Below are positions 50,824 to 59,573 of a stretch of 64,000 nt of DNA, piece after piece; the stretch's first letter is position 1; each line of letters opens with the position of its first letter. Source of the stretch: Atopobium sp. (GTDB lineage: Bacteria; Actinomycetota; Coriobacteriia; Coriobacteriales; Atopobiaceae); assembly GCA_022732885.1 (NCBI GenBank), contig JAIJTS010000001.1, positions 62,001 to 126,000 of the forward strand, in the 5' to 3' direction. Under the pieces are notes generated by a model, which searched no databases, was not told where the DNA came from, and was given only the letters and a program-made list of their open reading frames with translations. Both the position numbers and the translations under genes were made by a program.

Positions 50824-51693
50824 ATGAATGAAACCAACTCTGTTCTGTACCAACGAGAGGGCTCGTACATTCCTCGCATTGCCGCAGTGCATGATCTCTG
50901 CGGATACGGAAAATGCTCGCTTGGCGTAGCTATTCCGGTGCTTTCTGCAGCTGGATGTGACGTTTGCCCCGTACCCACATCGCTTTTCTCGGCACACACC
51001 AAATTCCCCACGTTCTACATGCACGACACTACCAACATGCTTGAAGCATACCTTGATGCATGGCAAGAAGAGGGCATTGATCTGGACGCCATTTATTCCG
51101 GCTTCCTTGGTGCTGCAGAGCAGGTTGCAAGCATTCAGCGTTTGTACCAAGAGCATCCAAAGGCGCTGCGCGTTGTTGATCCTGTCATGGGTGACGGCGG
51201 CAAGATGTATCCAACCTATACGCAAGAACTGTGCGATGCAATGAAATCGCTGGTCAACGGCGCTGACATTCTGACACCAAATCTTACTGAGGCTTCAATT
51301 CTGACTGGCATTCCTTACGCTGGTCAGGATTTGACCGACGAGCAGGTAGACGAGCTACTTGATGCACTGCTTGCAATGGGCGCAAAGTGCGTTGTTCTTA
51401 AGGGTATTGTTCGCAACGACGGTCTTATTCGCAACTTTGTTGCCACTGAATCCGAGCGTGGCGAGATTGTTTCTGAGCTTTTGCCCTACATGCTGCACGG
51501 CACTGGTGACCTGTTTGCATCTGCACTGTTAGCTGCAGTTATGTGCGGTCAGGAAATTGCTGACGCTGTTGAGTTTGCTGGTGAGTTTGTTTGCGAGTCC
51601 ATGGAAATTACTCGTGAGCAGCCAAACTTTGAGCTGCGCGGTGTTTCGTTTGAGACAAAGCTTGGCCTGATTGCTCAACTTCTGCAAGAGTAA
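50824..51693 (+). CDS. Pyridoxamine kinase (PdxY/ThiD-like ribokinase family)
   Basis: A 289-residue kinase that phosphorylates B6 vitamers in salvage. It shows the PdxY-type motifs HDLCGYGKCSLGVAIPVL at the N-terminus, VDPVMGDGGKMYPTY, TPNLTEASILTG and the anion hole HGTGDLFASALLAA with the catalytic Asp. AAAGGAAA about 7 nt upstream supports the ATG. It is divergent from purE by about 115 bp and has its own terminator. Confidence 0.93.
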   Translation: MNETNSVLYQREGSYIPRIAAVHDLCGYGKCSLGVAIPVLSAAGCDVCPVPTSLFSAHTKFPTFYMHDTTNMLEAYLDAWQEEGIDLDAIYSGFLGAAEQVASIQRLYQEHPKALRVVDPVMGDGGKMYPTYTQELCDAMKSLVNGADILTPNLTEASILTGIPYAGQDLTDEQVDELLDALLAMGAKCVVLKGIVRNDGLIRNFVATESERGEIVSELLPYMLHGTGDLFASALLAAVMCGQEIADAVEFAGEFVCESMEITREQPNFELRGVSFETKLGLIAQLLQE

Positions 51694-51762
51694 GACGCAG
51701 TTACAGCGGCAAATAACTCATATCCATTCCTGCTCAGCTGTCCAATCATTTTTTCATTGACT

Positions 51763-51798
51763 AGGTGCTCACTCTAACTGAGTGGGCACCTATTTTTT
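51763..51798 (+). terminator. Pyridoxamine kinase terminator
   Basis: AGGTGCTCACTC and GAGTGGGCACCT pair around TAACT, followed by ATTTTTT. Confidence 0.88.
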
Positions 51799-51898
51799 GA
51801 CGGAAGCTATCCAATATGCATGAAAATGCATATTTCAACCACTTTATTCATTGCATTTTTTATCAATCAAAAAATTGGTCTTAAAATAAGGTGAAAAA

Positions 51899-52058
51899 GG
51901 TAAAAATCCCGTTTAGTTGGAGTTCAAAGGAGTTGATTAAAGATTTGATATTACTAAAAGCCCAGTTGACGTTTATTAAATCGCCTATTAGTAGCTTTAA
52001 ATGGCCCAAAAACCGCCATGTATAAAAATAAAATCTCCAACTAAACAGGATTTTTACC
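51899..52058. repeat. Intergenic inverted-repeat element, locus 2
   Basis: The 24-bp unit of locus 1 reappears here as an inverted pair: GGTAAAAATCCCGTTTAGTT plus GGAG at 51899-51922, and its complement at 52035-52058 with one mismatch. A-runs before the left unit and T-runs after the right unit extend the match to 29 bp. The internal 110 bp shares no clear similarity with locus 1 and has no coding capacity. Outer length is 160 bp, against 148 bp at locus 1. The rest of this 550-bp gap, apart from two terminators, shows nothing recognisable. Confidence 0.82.
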
Positions 52059-52190
52059 TTTTTGGGACCAAAATCACCCCAAAAATGCCAATTCTGCAGT
52101 TTTTAGTCAAATTAACGTGCAAACTCATCCGCGATATCACCGTTTTAAAGCGCACCAATCTCCTAATAGGTGGATTCCAGCTTACTCAAG

Positions 52191-52222
52191 TAAAAGAGCC
52201 GCTGACTTCAGCGGCTCTTTTA
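52191..52222 (-). terminator. Terminator of the unknown membrane-protein gene
   Basis: TAAAAGAGCCGCTGA and TCAGCGGCTCTTTTA form a perfect 15-bp stem with a CT loop, 22 bp after the stop codon. It is symmetric, so it could work in both directions. Confidence 0.9.
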
Positions 52223-52244
52223 CACTTTTTGCAGGTGAGAAGGA

Positions 52245-53168
52245 CTACTTGGTGCTTGAAGAGTTGTCGCTGGTGCCTGTGTTGCTAGTGGTTCCGGTGG
52301 TTCCTGTAGTTCCGGTAGTGCCAGTTGTGGTGTTCTTCTTTGTTGAAGAGTCTCCACCAACAATACCTCCAAGCACGCGAACCGGCGTAAATGACGTGGC
52401 AATCTGGTCACGAAGCTCTTTTTGGATAGTATCGTTTGCACCAGTAATAACCATGGTGATGTTTACTCCATCAGAAGACTGTGTCTTTGAGAAAGTAAAG
52501 GTAAAGATAGGAGTTGCATCTCCACCAGGTTTAAGGAATCCAAAGAGCTGAGATTTCTGGAGCTCACCCTGGTCATTTCGGTGAACGCTGACATGATAGA
52601 CAACAGTATTAATTCGCGGATTAAGCAGCGCGTTAATGGCAAATGCCTGAGCTTGGACACTAGAACCTGCATAGCATTCAAGCACATCTTTTGAAGTGGT
52701 ATCAGTGACTGTTACCTCAACACGACCAGTGTTCTCGTCAGCTTCCTGAACTGAGAAATCCTCAGGGAACTGCGTAAATCCATTACCCCATTCAACGCCG
52801 CCACGCAATGCGGATGCGACAGATCGTACCGTAACTGATTCAGTTAAATTTGCCGTGTTAGCTCGACGAACAAAACCATACAAGACCTGCATTGAAACGA
52901 CAATTGCCAGGAAAATTAGGACAAATAGGACTGCCGTCTTTGTAATGACTTTCTCGATATTAGAACCTGAAGGATCAGACCCTGAAAGCGGATCAACGTC
53001 CACCGCCACAGTGCCGCCCTGCCTGCGAGCGCGCTCTAGAGCTGCACGTTCAGCGTTGGGATGACCTGTCTCGTCTACCTTGGTAAATAACTCTTCAGCT
53101 GCGTCAGCATCAAGCGCGCCCTTCTGGCGACGCGCAAAGCATGAACGTTCTGCATCATCTTTAGCCAT
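52245..53168 (-). CDS. Unknown single-pass membrane protein with Thr/Gly repeat tail
   Basis: A 307-residue protein that I do not recognise. A charged cytoplasmic N-terminus of about 75 residues precedes one membrane helix (AVLFVLIFLAIVVSMQVLYGF). A mixed extracytoplasmic domain of about 170 residues follows (GRVEVTVTDTTSKDVLECYA, NALLNPRINTVVYHVSVHR). The tail is a Thr/Gly/Ser repeat (TTGTTGTTGTTG) that looks like a flexible wall-spanning or glycosylated stalk. It lies 142 bp after the ABC exporter gene and has its own terminator. The topology is typical of coriobacterial envelope proteins. Function is unknown. Confidence 0.7.
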   Translation of the reverse strand: MAKDDAERSCFARRQKGALDADAAEELFTKVDETGHPNAERAALERARRQGGTVAVDVDPLSGSDPSGSNIEKVITKTAVLFVLIFLAIVVSMQVLYGFVRRANTANLTESVTVRSVASALRGGVEWGNGFTQFPEDFSVQEADENTGRVEVTVTDTTSKDVLECYAGSSVQAQAFAINALLNPRINTVVYHVSVHRNDQGELQKSQLFGFLKPGGDATPIFTFTFSKTQSSDGVNITMVITGANDTIQKELRDQIATSFTPVRVLGGIVGGDSSTKKNTTTGTTGTTGTTGTTSNTGTSDNSSSTK

Positions 53169-53310
53169 GTAGCTCTCTCATTCAACCTGCATAAACACAC
53201 TTTCAAGGTGTGCGATACGTTGACTTTTTGATCGTTGGTTGCGATCCGTCGGCTTACAAACTGCAGTTGCAAACTTCAACCGCAGTTTACAAAGCACTTA
53301 ATGCCCTATT

Positions 53311-55167
53311 CTACCGCCTTGTAGAGTTTGACGCACCACCAAACTGCATTTGATAGTAATGAGCATAGATTCCGTCTTTTTTAAGCAGCTCACTATGGGT
53401 TCCTCGTTCAACAGCTCGACCGTGATTGATGGTGATAATTTCATCAGCGCCCATAATGGTTGAAAGGCGATGGGCAATGACCAGCGTGGTTCTGTTCTTT
53501 GCAAGCTCAGAGAGAGACTCTTGAACAGCGCGTTCGGATTCATTATCCAAAGCGGAAGTAGCCTCGTCCAAAATGAGCAGCGGTGGGTTCTTTAAGAACA
53601 CGCGCGCAATAGAAATGCGCTGTTTCTGTCCGCCAGAAAGTCTGGTTCCGCGCTGTCCTACCTGAGTGTCGTATCCATCTGGTAGCGACTCAATAAACTC
53701 TGCAATATTTGCACGCTTTGCTGCAAGCGCAATGTCTTCTGCAGAAGCTTCGGGGCAGCCGTATGCAATGTTTTCTGCAATGGTACCGTCAAAGAGATAT
53801 ACATCCTGTTGAACCATACCAATTGCCGAACGCAAACTGTGCTGCGTAACAGAGCGAATATCCTGCCCATCAATGGTAATGCTTCCGCTTGCGACGTCAT
53901 AAAAGCGCGGCAATAAAGCGCAGGTAGTTGACTTTCCTCCACCTGAAGGGCCAACCAGCGCAACGGTTTTTCCGCTCTCAATATGCAAGTTTAAGCCATC
54001 AATAACATCTTCGGCTTCGTTATAAGAGAAATGAACGTCCTGGTAGATAATATCGCCAGCAGTAATTTGAATGTCATGAGCGCCAGGTGCATCTTGGATG
54101 TCTGGCTGAGTCTCAAGAATTTCCGAGAAACGCTTAAAGCCTGCAAGACCCTTCTGGAACGTCTCAGTAAAATTCAAAATATTCATAATTGGTGTGGTGA
54201 ATAGTGAGATGTAGAGCGCATAAGTTGCCAGGTCAATGGCTTGCATCTGGCCCTGAGCAATCATCCAACCACCCAAAACCAACACTACGGTGTTCAAAAT
54301 ACCCATCATGCCAGAAATAGCAGCTTGGTATCTGCCCATAGCCTGGTACATGTTTGCCTTGGAGTCTAGGTATGCCGAGTTACTTGCTCTGAATTTTTTG
54401 CGCTCGTGGTCTTCTGCCGCAAAGCCCTTAACCACTCGAATACCAGAAAGCGAATCCTCTAGCTGGGTATTTACATCAGAAATACGCATGCGGTTCTCTT
54501 TAAAGATACCGCGCATGTGCATATTGGCAAAGAAATTGAACACCACCAGTACAGCAGCAATCCCAGCAAGTACCAGCGTTAGAGGCACATTAATAAAAGC
54601 CAGAATGACAAAAGAGCCAGCAATCTCAAGTAGGCCAATAATTAGATACTCAGGACCATGGTGAGCTGTCTCAGAAATATCAAACAAGTCAGATACCAGG
54701 CGACTCATCAGATCACCTGTCTTGTGACGGTCATAATACGAGAAACTCATGCGCTCGTAGGCGTCAAACAGATCTTCTCGCATCTTGCTTTCCATGCGTG
54801 CGCCCATGATGTGTCCCCAACTAATAACAAAGTAGCGACACAGAAAATGGACAAAGTACATGACAACCAAACCAACAGCAATAAATACCAAACTACCAAG
54901 AATGGCATCTTTACCCTGCGTAAACAGCCCCTTTGTGAGCAAGCGCAGAATTTGAGGAAACGCAAGCTCGATGCAAGCCAAAATAATGGCACAGACCGTG
55001 TCCAGAATAAACAGGTGTTTTTGCGGAGCGTAATAAGAAAGAAAACTGGCAAACAGCGATTTGCGATGTTTGCCAGAAGCGTTGTTTCCAGAGTTTCCAG
55101 AGTTGTTTCTACTAGAAGCTGAAGTCAAAGAACGGTCGGGTACAGGGCGAGAAGAACGATCAGGCAT
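53311..55167 (-). CDS. ABC exporter (fused membrane and ATPase domains)
   Basis: A 618-residue half-transporter. The N-terminal 35 residues are Ser/Arg/Asn-rich. Residues about 45-345 form a six-helix exporter domain (DTVCAIILACIELAFPQILR). Residues about 375-610 are the ATPase: Walker A GPSGGGKST, Q-loop MVQQDVYLFDGT, signature RLSGGQKQR, Walker B LLILDEATSALD, and H-loop IAHRLSTI. Relatives export lipids or drugs as dimers. GGAG about 9 nt upstream supports the ATG, 6 bp after the Nudix gene, so it is read with purD and the Nudix gene. Confidence 0.93.
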   Translation of the reverse strand: MPDRSSRPVPDRSLTSASSRNNSGNSGNNASGKHRKSLFASFLSYYAPQKHLFILDTVCAIILACIELAFPQILRLLTKGLFTQGKDAILGSLVFIAVGLVVMYFVHFLCRYFVISWGHIMGARMESKMREDLFDAYERMSFSYYDRHKTGDLMSRLVSDLFDISETAHHGPEYLIIGLLEIAGSFVILAFINVPLTLVLAGIAAVLVVFNFFANMHMRGIFKENRMRISDVNTQLEDSLSGIRVVKGFAAEDHERKKFRASNSAYLDSKANMYQAMGRYQAAISGMMGILNTVVLVLGGWMIAQGQMQAIDLATYALYISLFTTPIMNILNFTETFQKGLAGFKRFSEILETQPDIQDAPGAHDIQITAGDIIYQDVHFSYNEAEDVIDGLNLHIESGKTVALVGPSGGGKSTTCALLPRFYDVASGSITIDGQDIRSVTQHSLRSAIGMVQQDVYLFDGTIAENIAYGCPEASAEDIALAAKRANIAEFIESLPDGYDTQVGQRGTRLSGGQKQRISIARVFLKNPPLLILDEATSALDNESERAVQESLSELAKNRTTLVIAHRLSTIMGADEIITINHGRAVERGTHSELLKKDGIYAHYYQMQFGGASNSTRR

Positions 55168-55173
55168 ACGTAT

Positions 55174-56019
55174 TTACTCCATAGGCAATCGGTGTGAAAT
55201 TGAGTCGCAGATTAAAGCTCCAATGATAGTCTTTGCGTCCTCGATTTTGCCATCAAGAACAGCGTCTACCAGCTCTGATAATGGAACAAGGTCTACGTTT
55301 ATAAATTCGTCGGCATCTGGATCTGATTCCTCAAAGGTCAGCTCAGTTGCCATATAAAGGTGAATAAGCTCGTCAGTAAATCCGTCAGAAGTGGCAGTGG
55401 TGGTGAGAAAAGCCATCTTTCCCGCCTTCATTCCCGTCTCTTCCAAAAGCTCACGATGGGCGCAATCAAGAGGATCCTCACCGGGATCAAGTTTTCCTGC
55501 AGGTAGTTCAACAGTCACGCGGCCAAGTGCGGTTCGATACTGACGAACCAGACAAATTCTGCCCTCATCAGTCAACGCAACAATAGCTACAGCACCAGGA
55601 TGACGCACAACGTCACGAAGAGCAGTACGTCCGTCAGGAAGAGAAACACGCAGACGGTTCACGTCAAAAATACGACCAACCCAAACGGTATCTTCGGAGA
55701 GGGGCTTTTCTTCCAGAGAAGCGTCACGCGCATCTTCAGTACCTGCAACAAAGCCGCGCTTTTGTGGCTCACCTGAATGATGGTAAGCAGCATCACCCAC
55801 AGTAACGCGCTCCCCATCGTAGGTAAGTGAATCAACCGCCGAGTGCAAATCATTACGTGCAGAATCAAATACCTCTGGAGTCACCTGCATGTCAGCATCA
55901 AGAATCTCAGGCTCAGTAGACTGCATGTCATCAAACACGTCGTTGAACTGAGAGCTGCCCTGATTGCTGGTCCATGAACCATCCTGCACGTTGGTTTTCT
56001 CGCCATTTTGATCTGCCAT
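55174..56019 (-). CDS. Nudix hydrolase (ADP-ribose pyrophosphatase-like) with N-terminal extension
   Basis: A 281-residue protein. The C-terminal part, from about 105, is an ADP-ribose pyrophosphatase-type Nudix domain: KLDPGEDPLDCAHRELLEET continuing into GM is a full Nudix box, preceded by VRQYRTALGRVTVELPAG. The first 100 or so residues are an acidic, Gln/Ser-rich extension of no known family (QGSSQFNDVFDDMQSTEPEI), unusual for this class of about 180-200 residues. GAGG 9 nt upstream favours the ATG at 56019. It sits 15 bp after purD. It probably clears ADP-ribose or related nucleotide sugars. Confidence 0.9.
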   Translation of the reverse strand: MADQNGEKTNVQDGSWTSNQGSSQFNDVFDDMQSTEPEILDADMQVTPEVFDSARNDLHSAVDSLTYDGERVTVGDAAYHHSGEPQKRGFVAGTEDARDASLEEKPLSEDTVWVGRIFDVNRLRVSLPDGRTALRDVVRHPGAVAIVALTDEGRICLVRQYRTALGRVTVELPAGKLDPGEDPLDCAHRELLEETGMKAGKMAFLTTTATSDGFTDELIHLYMATELTFEESDPDADEFINVDLVPLSELVDAVLDGKIEDAKTIIGALICDSISHRLPME

Positions 56020-56034
56020 AGCTACTAACCTCAA

Positions 56035-58149
56035 TTATTTTTCTGGACGGCCTTGAAGAGCCTTAAGTCCAATATCGTGCCTGAGCTGCTTACCCTCAAA
56101 GTTGATTAAGTCACATGCCTCATATGCGCGAGCACGAGCTTCTTCAAAAGTTGGGGCAAGAGCGGTAACGTTAAGTACGCGGCCGCCAGCAGTAACAGTC
56201 TTTCCATCTTCAGTCTGAGCGGTTCCTGCGTGATAGACAGAAACGCCTTCAAGTTGCTGAGCGGCCTCAATGCCGGTAATCTCCTTGCCTTTCTCGTACG
56301 AGCCAGGATATCCAGCGCTTGCCAAAACAACAGAAACGGCTACCGAATCAGACCAGGAAACCCGCTGATGACGGAGGGTGCCGTTGTCACATGCCATCAA
56401 AATTGAAACCAAATCACCCTGAAGGCGGGGTAACACTACCTGAGTCTCTGGATCGCCAAAGCGTGCGTTGAACTCAAGAACCTTAGGACCGTCTTTGGTC
56501 AGCATAAATCCACCGTAAAGGCAGCCAGAATAATTGACGCCTTCTTTTTTGAGCTGACCAACAACGCGCTGCTCAATGGCAATCATCTGAGAAAGCTCTT
56601 CATCAGTCACAAATGGAACAGGAGAATACACACCCATGCCACCAGTGTTTGGACCCTTGTCGTCATCATAGGCGCGCTTATGGTCCTGTGCAGTTGCCAG
56701 TGGAACAACGTACGTTCCATCAGTCAGCGCAAGCAGAGAGCACTCTGGTCCCTCAAGAAACTCCTCTACAACAACAGTTGCTCCAGCAGCGCCAAAGTGA
56801 CCCGAGAAGCATTCTTTGACACCTTCAAGAGCCTGCTCAAGCTCAGTTGCAACAATAACACCCTTACCTGCGGCAAGGCCGTCCGCCTTAACAACTACAG
56901 GAGCACCGATGTGGCGAATATATGCCTCACAAGACGCTTGATCTGTGAAAGACTTCCACGCAGCTGTTGGAACATTTGCGCGCTCCATAACACCCTTGGC
57001 AAACGCCTTGGAGCCCTCCATCTGAGCTGCGTTCTGGTTAGGACCAAAGCATGCAATACCCGCCTGACGAACAGCGTCTGCAACGCCCACAACAAGAGGA
57101 GCCTCAGGACCAATAACTACCAGGTCAATGCCTTTTTCTTTAGCAAAAGCAACAACCTCATCAGGGTTATTTTGATCAACAGGAGCAAGCTCTGCCTGAG
57201 CAGCCATGCCCCCATTACCTGGAGCAACATAAATTTTTCCTGCGCAATGCGACTCCTGCAGCTTAGTTAAAAGAGCGTGCTCACGACCACCCGCACCTAG
57301 CAACAAAATATCAACGGTGTCATTCATAAGTACTCCAGCCTTCTGATACAACGCCTTTGGGATACAAGCAACACCAACAGAACCTTCTCCCAAATATTTT
57401 TTAAACTCAGGAGAAGCAAGTCTTTCTGCAATACATTCTGCATCATATTCATTAGTTTTGAGCGGTTTTTTGAGGTGCTTTTGTATGCGTTTCTCGCCAT
57501 TTGAAATCACCACATATTTAAGCTCGCCATGCTTTACAAAACAGGCGCTCATAAGGCGAGAAATTCTACCAGCTAGATCCATAAAATCTGATGAACGAGC
57601 AACCTCTGTGCATCTTCCACCGACCAAGCGATACAGATACATATCGTTTGAAATGCGCCTATGCAAACGCTCCAGCCTGCGCCTTAACGAAAACCCAGGA
57701 TGTTTATCTTTGCTCTTATGCAAAACAACCCTGTTCATGGCGATATACATTGTGGCAACTACCTCAGACAGCTCTTGTGCATACTCACAAGCTGCCTCAA
57801 ATGTAGCTCCAAACTTTCTTGCCACGCTTAATCGTTCAAGCATAATTCCCATAGCAGTAGGCATGTTTCCACTATCTACCAGGAAAATTGAGCTTGAAAT
57901 ATCGGGATTGTTCTGACAAGCCTTTTTTGCCGTAAGAAGCGAGTCAGAAAAACCTGCGTTCACATGGAGCGAGAGAATCTTGTGAACTCCAGACTCAAAA
58001 ATGCCCCTATAGAACTCGCCTACCTGGTCAGCATCAGAACTGAGAGCTCCAGGTATTACAGAAACCCCCAGGGCTTCAAGCTGGGAAGCTTCAAGCCCAC
58101 AGGGGTTATCGCAAACTATTGCAAAAGTTGAGCAGTCCGCAGACGCCAC
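56035..58149 (-). CDS. purD: DegV-like domain fused to phosphoribosylamine-glycine ligase (PurD)
   Basis: A single 704-codon frame encodes two complete proteins. Residues 1-274 resemble a DegV fatty-acid-binding protein (FAIVCDNPCGLEASQLEALG, SLHVNAGFSDSLLTAKKA, FLVDSGNMPTAMGIML). Residues 275-704 are GAR synthetase: LLLGAGGREHALLTKL, VIGPEAPLVVGVADA, the ATP-grasp VVKADGLAAGKGVIVA, and NARFGDPETQVVLPRL. The frame starts with GTG at 58149; GGAGG overlaps the purA stop. At the junction, GGAG stands 5 nt before an in-frame ATG (57327), so a free 430-residue PurD could also be made. Confidence 0.9.
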   Translation of the reverse strand: MASADCSTFAIVCDNPCGLEASQLEALGVSVIPGALSSDADQVGEFYRGIFESGVHKILSLHVNAGFSDSLLTAKKACQNNPDISSSIFLVDSGNMPTAMGIMLERLSVARKFGATFEAACEYAQELSEVVATMYIAMNRVVLHKSKDKHPGFSLRRRLERLHRRISNDMYLYRLVGGRCTEVARSSDFMDLAGRISRLMSACFVKHGELKYVVISNGEKRIQKHLKKPLKTNEYDAECIAERLASPEFKKYLGEGSVGVACIPKALYQKAGVLMNDTVDILLLGAGGREHALLTKLQESHCAGKIYVAPGNGGMAAQAELAPVDQNNPDEVVAFAKEKGIDLVVIGPEAPLVVGVADAVRQAGIACFGPNQNAAQMEGSKAFAKGVMERANVPTAAWKSFTDQASCEAYIRHIGAPVVVKADGLAAGKGVIVATELEQALEGVKECFSGHFGAAGATVVVEEFLEGPECSLLALTDGTYVVPLATAQDHKRAYDDDKGPNTGGMGVYSPVPFVTDEELSQMIAIEQRVVGQLKKEGVNYSGCLYGGFMLTKDGPKVLEFNARFGDPETQVVLPRLQGDLVSILMACDNGTLRHQRVSWSDSVAVSVVLASAGYPGSYEKGKEITGIEAAQQLEGVSVYHAGTAQTEDGKTVTAGGRVLNVTALAPTFEEARARAYEACDLINFEGKQLRHDIGLKALQGRPEK
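57325..57337 (-). promoter_or_regulatory. Internal ribosome-binding site and start codon for free PurD
   Basis: On the minus strand GGAGTACTTATG lies inside the fusion exactly where PurD proteins begin (ATG codon 57327-57325, then NDTVDILLLG). The site looks like the old purD start, kept after the DegV stop codon was lost. Confidence 0.6.
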
Positions 58150-58152
58150 GGG

Positions 58153-59433
58153 TTACCTCCAGTAGCGGTCGATTGTCTGCTCGCGATCTGGACCAACGGT
58201 GATGATAGAAACACGTACACCAGCAAGCTGCTCCAGGAAGTCAATGTAGTCCTTAGCCTCACGAGGTAGCTGATAGAAATTGCGAACATTGGAAATATCG
58301 CACTTCCAACCAGGAAGAGTCTCGTATACAGGCTTTGCGTGATAGAAAACGCTTTGATGCTCTGGGACGGTCTTGTAGATCTTGCCGTCGCACTCATAAG
58401 CAACGCAAACCTTAATCTCGTCCAGGCAGCCAAGAACGTCAAGCTTGGTAATTGCCAGGTCAGTAAGGCCATTGATGCGAGCTGCATAGTTAACAACTAC
58501 GGCGTCATACCAGCCGCAACGACGCTTACGACCAGTGGTTACACCGTACTCATGACCAACTTCGCCGAGAAGATCGCCTGTCTCGTCAAAGAGCTCTGTT
58601 GGGAATGGACCAGAGCCAACGCGTGTGAGGTATGCCTTTGCAATGCCCAGGACACGGTCAATGTTGGTTGGACCAACGCCAGAACCGGTAACTGCGCCAC
58701 CAGCGGTGCAGTTAGAAGAGGTGACAAATGGATAGGTGCCGTGGTCAATATCAAGCATGGTTGCCTGAGCACCTTCAAAGAGGATGTTCTTTCCAGCCTC
58801 AAGCTCTTCATTAAGGAAGAGAGAAGATTCAACAATGTAAGGACGGATGCGGTCTGCGTAAGGCAAATACGTCTCACAAATCTGGTCAACGGTATAGGTT
58901 GGCAGACCATATACAAGGCTCAAGATTGGATTGGTGTACTCAAGTGCAGCCTCAAGCTTCTTGCGGAAGATTTTCTCGTCAAGCATGTCCTGAATACGCA
59001 GGCCAGTACGGTTCATCTTATCCATGTAAGTTGGGCCAACGCCGCGCTTAGTGGTACCAATAAGGTTTTTACCCAGCTTTTTCTCGTGTACGCCATCAAG
59101 ATCTTTGTGATAAGGCATAACAATGTGTGCGTTGCCAGAAATCTTGAGCATATTACAAGAAATGCCCTTGCTCTCCAGCATGTCAATCTCACCGAGAAGA
59201 ACCTCTGGGTCAACAATGCAGCCATTGCCAATAACTGGATAGGTATTCTCATACATAACGCCAGATGGTACCTGATGAAGCGCAAGCTTTGTATCTCCAG
59301 CAACTACCGTGTGGCCTGCATTTGCACCACCCGCATAACGGCAAACAACGTCAAAATCTCCGGAAATGAGGTCGGTGACTTTACCCTTACCCTCGTCTCC
59401 CCACTGAGTACCAACAAGTACGGAAGCTGGCAT
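58153..59433 (-). CDS. purA: Adenylosuccinate synthetase
   Basis: A 426-residue GTPase that joins IMP and aspartate on the way to AMP. It has the family start VLVGTQWGDEGKGKVTDLI, GANAGHTVV, GNGCIVDPEVLLGE, GTTKRGVGPTYMDK, FEGAQATMLDIDHGTYPFVT and TGRKRRCGWYD. GGGGAG 5 nt upstream fixes the ATG at 59433. The DegV-purD start is 3 bp after its stop codon, with the ribosome site inside the last purA codons, so expression is coupled. dnaB lies 140 bp upstream. Confidence 0.97.
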   Translation of the reverse strand: MPASVLVGTQWGDEGKGKVTDLISGDFDVVCRYAGGANAGHTVVAGDTKLALHQVPSGVMYENTYPVIGNGCIVDPEVLLGEIDMLESKGISCNMLKISGNAHIVMPYHKDLDGVHEKKLGKNLIGTTKRGVGPTYMDKMNRTGLRIQDMLDEKIFRKKLEAALEYTNPILSLVYGLPTYTVDQICETYLPYADRIRPYIVESSLFLNEELEAGKNILFEGAQATMLDIDHGTYPFVTSSNCTAGGAVTGSGVGPTNIDRVLGIAKAYLTRVGSGPFPTELFDETGDLLGEVGHEYGVTTGRKRRCGWYDAVVVNYAARINGLTDLAITKLDVLGCLDEIKVCVAYECDGKIYKTVPEHQSVFYHAKPVYETLPGWKCDISNVRNFYQLPREAKDYIDFLEQLAGVRVSIITVGPDREQTIDRYWR

Positions 59434-59573
59434 AAGTTCTCCCCTATCGCAGCTATCTACAAACACAATCATTACATGACAGTTGCAACCTCTTTAGGGG
59501 TTGCTTCATAAGTATATCTAATACCACTACAAAAGCACAGAAGTGTAGAGCTTTTGTCACACATAGGAAACGA

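Noticed and set aside
50761..51225. Minus-strand frame opposite the pyridoxamine kinase gene
   Set aside because: The kinase is clearly coding on the plus strand, and the antisense frame overlaps the purE promoter region.
58339..59511. Plus-strand frame of 390 codons antisense to purA
   Set aside because: purA is unmistakable on the other strand. The antisense product has no recognisable motif and an odd composition.
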